From: Salvelinus alpinus
Lineage: Eukaryota > Chordata > Actinopteri > Salmoniformes > Salmonidae
Direction: 5' to 3'
DNA: 64,000 nt
NCBI RefSeq assembly: GCF_045679555.1
Contig: NC_092115.1
Span: 33,979,596 to 34,043,595, forward strand
In this document: piece by piece, positions 62,104-64,000 of the stretch
Layout of the letters: each line of letters opens with the position of its first letter
Position numbering within the stretch: the stretch's first letter is position 1
Program-made: the position numbers and the translations under genes
Notes under the pieces: model-generated
What the model was told of the DNA's origin: nothing
Seen by the model: only the letters and a program-made list of their open reading frames with translations
Database searches by the model: none

Positions 62104-63630
62104 CAGTGGAGGCTCCTCAGAGGAGGAAGGGGAGGATCATCCTCCTCAGTGAAATTTCATTTAAAATACATTGTGAAACACTAAAAAAGTTATCCTTTTT
62201 AAATAAACTATACTAAATATATTCATATGTCACAAAATAATTGATTAAAACACACTGTTTTGCAATGAAGGTCTATAGTAACTTCAACAGCACTCTCTGG
62301 GGTAGCACCATGGTGTAGCCAGAGGACAGCTAGCTTCTGTCCTCCTCTGGGTACATTGACTTCAATACAAGACTTAGGAGGCTCGTAGGCCTAACCCCCT
62401 TCCATAGACCTACATGGTAATTTTGACCACTTCCGGAGGACAACCTTCAACCAATTAAAGCTTTTGCAGTATGAACTGACATGTTGTCCATCCAATCATA
62501 AGATTAGGATCAGAGAATGAGCCTAGTGTGTTGTTTTGGGGTTATGCCGCAGATCATTATAGGGGGGGGGGGGGGGTTCTATTTGTTGAGAAGTTCGGTG
62601 AGTTGGTGACATTATTGAATAGAGATTGAAAAAGGATAGTTGAGCATTTTTGGGATATTATTAAATTCAAATTAGTTTCTTCGAATTACAGGAGACTGAG
62701 GAGGTAGATTATAAATTGTTTTCTTTGTTTTAGATCTTTATTTTTGTGCTATTTCAGTTTGCCTTGCTAACTTCAGTAGCTAGCTAGCTAGCTACCAGCT
62801 TGAGTGTGCAGTTTTCGCCCACAACACTACCGCAAATTTGGTTGACTTTTTGTTGAAGAACCCCTTTCATTCTCTGGGGTACACAGAAAAGGTGTGAATT
62901 AAAAGCGAGGGTCGACCTCTGCCTGAGATCAGTTTCATGAAGAAGGATGAGAAGGTGAGTGCGTTCAACACCACCTGGTATCAAAGCCGCCTATATCGCT
63001 GGCCTTGCCTGCTTTTTGGAAAGTCCGAGTCTTGGGCGAAAGGGGGGGTACAGTGACCTGAAGAACATTGTTCAGTTAAACTGCAAAACAAAAGCAGGGA
63101 GCATTTAAATGTTCACATCAGATTCAAGCTTGTGGTAAAAAGCAGCATTTATCATGATGAAGATCTGCGTATTCAAACTGCACAACACAACGAGAAAGTA
63201 AGAGGAAACAGGGTTGTTCTCAATCAGCTTTTTAACACCACTGCGTTTTCGGGTATGCAAGAATTGGCTTTGAGAGGACATGACTAGAGGGAAAGTTCCG
63301 CTAACAAGTGCAACTACGAGGAGCTTGCAGCGGTAATTGCACGTTGCTTTACTTGCTGAACACATGGTACTTTCTGTCTTTTCTGGGATGTCGAAATCAA
63401 TTCAAAATTGCTCCACCACTCTGGGACCTATGGTGCCACCAATCTACTTGCAGTTGTCAGTTATCGTCAGGTATGTGGATGATCAGGGCTTGATTCAGGA
63501 ATGTTTCTTGGGCTACTTTGATGTGTCAAGTGAGGGAGATGAGCGTTCTGTGTTTGACTTTGTGAATTTTGAGATGTCTGAGTTGAACTTCATGGAGAAA
63601 CTTGGCACGATGGCACTGCTGTAATGGAAT
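62104..63630 (+). mobile_element. hAT-like transposon with ZMYM1-type transposase relic
   Basis: Begins CAGTGGAGGCTCCTCAGAGG at 62104; its first ~410 bp match the reverse complement of 697-1102. A non-coding leader with a G14 run (62563-62576) is followed by decayed coding sequence from about 62870. The right end was not found and may lie beyond 63630 or the window. Confidence 0.7.
62880..63624 (+). pseudogene. ZMYM1/DUF4371-like transposase pseudogene
   Basis: Fragments in changing frames: ISFMKKDEKVSAFNTTWYQS then PCLLFGKSESWAKGGV (TTF-type zinc-finger region), AQHNEKVRGNRVVLNQLFNT, GMQELALRGHD (63260-63290), [10 protein letters not shown], and [20 protein letters not shown] with [14 protein letters not shown] to 63624. 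The order is that of ZMYM1-like, hAT-derived proteins with a DUF4371 domain. Stops at about 63060 and 63285 show it is dead. Confidence 0.7.
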
Positions 63631-64000
63631 GTATCTGCTATTTGTATTTTACAGCTAAGTCCCCTCATGTTCCCTGATTAAGAGGTGATGTCTACTCCAC
63701 TCCACTACCATTGTCAACATGAACTGAAGCCACGTCTCATGTGTCCGCTCATCCACTGGCACATTGAATGTTTCCCTCCAAATACTGTGAGTACCGCTAT
63801 CAATATTCTCTCATTACTGTATGTAGAGTCAATCACATACACAATCACATTATTACACACCAATGATTTTACTCCTTGCTTGGACTAACTCATTCTTAGC
63901 TCTTTTGTCTAACTGTGTAGTGTCTGGTGTTATTGCATTTTTGTCTTCCCAGTCAAATCCTGTTCTTCCCTCAGTGGAAGAGTTGGGCTCTTCTCCAACA
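63631..64000. other. unassigned right edge
   Basis: May be the end of the hAT-like element or host sequence. A T-rich acceptor-like site (tttttgtcttcccag, about 63940-63952) precedes open sequence that runs off the window; a host exon cannot be excluded. Confidence 0.3.

Overview
This is a vertebrate nuclear window, almost certainly from a salmonid fish. The evidence is a salmonid-type HpaI SINE at 12578, several Tc1-like transposon families in the forms common in trout and salmon, L2-type LINEs ending in a TTTGAT repeat, hAT-type MITEs and long CA/TG/GA microsatellites. There are no prokaryotic genes, CRISPR arrays or rRNA genes. The window reads as two small host genes in a dense field of mobile elements, many nested in each other.

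Host genes (about 1.2-12.3 kb). On the + strand lie the last three coding exons of a lysine/serine/histidine-rich nuclear protein that I identify as mmtag2 (human C1orf35): 1195-1283, 1400-1513 and 5196-5451. The phases join cleanly and a polyadenylation signal sits at 5830; the N-terminal exons lie upstream of the window. On the - strand is a complete class I ADP-ribosylation factor, arf1, with coding exons 11421-11565, 11120-11230, 9452-9576 and 9116-9277 (180 aa). A promoter-like cluster of CRE, ETS and YY1 motifs sits near 12.22-12.28 kb. The two genes converge tail to tail, as ARF1 and C1orf35 do in human, which supports both names.

Mobile elements. 1-660: L1/Tx1-type LINE remnant. 697-1102: hAT-like fragment. 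1623-4603: L2-type LINE in the mmtag2 intron. 12578: HpaI SINE. 13000-13575: LINE ORF1 relic. 13597-18386: Ty3/gypsy chromovirus on the - strand with both LTRs. 18387-19020: L2-type fragment. 19304-19610: MITE flanked by TTAA. 19740-21120: unidentified decayed coding-like stretch. 23503-24330: half a Tc1. 24420 and 25639: solo LTRs. 26997-31710: three-level nest (DNA transposon containing an L2-type LINE containing a second LINE with a 16-bp target duplication). 33850-35290: Tc1. 36772-37301: short Tc1 derivative. 38010-40735: 70-bp minisatellite with an inverted flank. 41674-44806: Tc1 inserted in a Tc1. 45945-47510: Tc1. 51364-54863: full-length L2-type LINE with a ~970-codon open frame, inserted in a SINE. 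57331 and 57748: MITEs. 62104 onward: hAT-like element with a ZMYM1-like transposase relic.

I found no unknown multi-gene system. The most informative points are the datable insertion nests, the LINE copy with an intact endonuclease/RT frame, the higher-order structure of the minisatellite, and small peculiarities in the two host genes: a TG run at a splice acceptor and a one-residue-shorter ARF1 N-terminal helix. Homologies are by recognition, without database searches.
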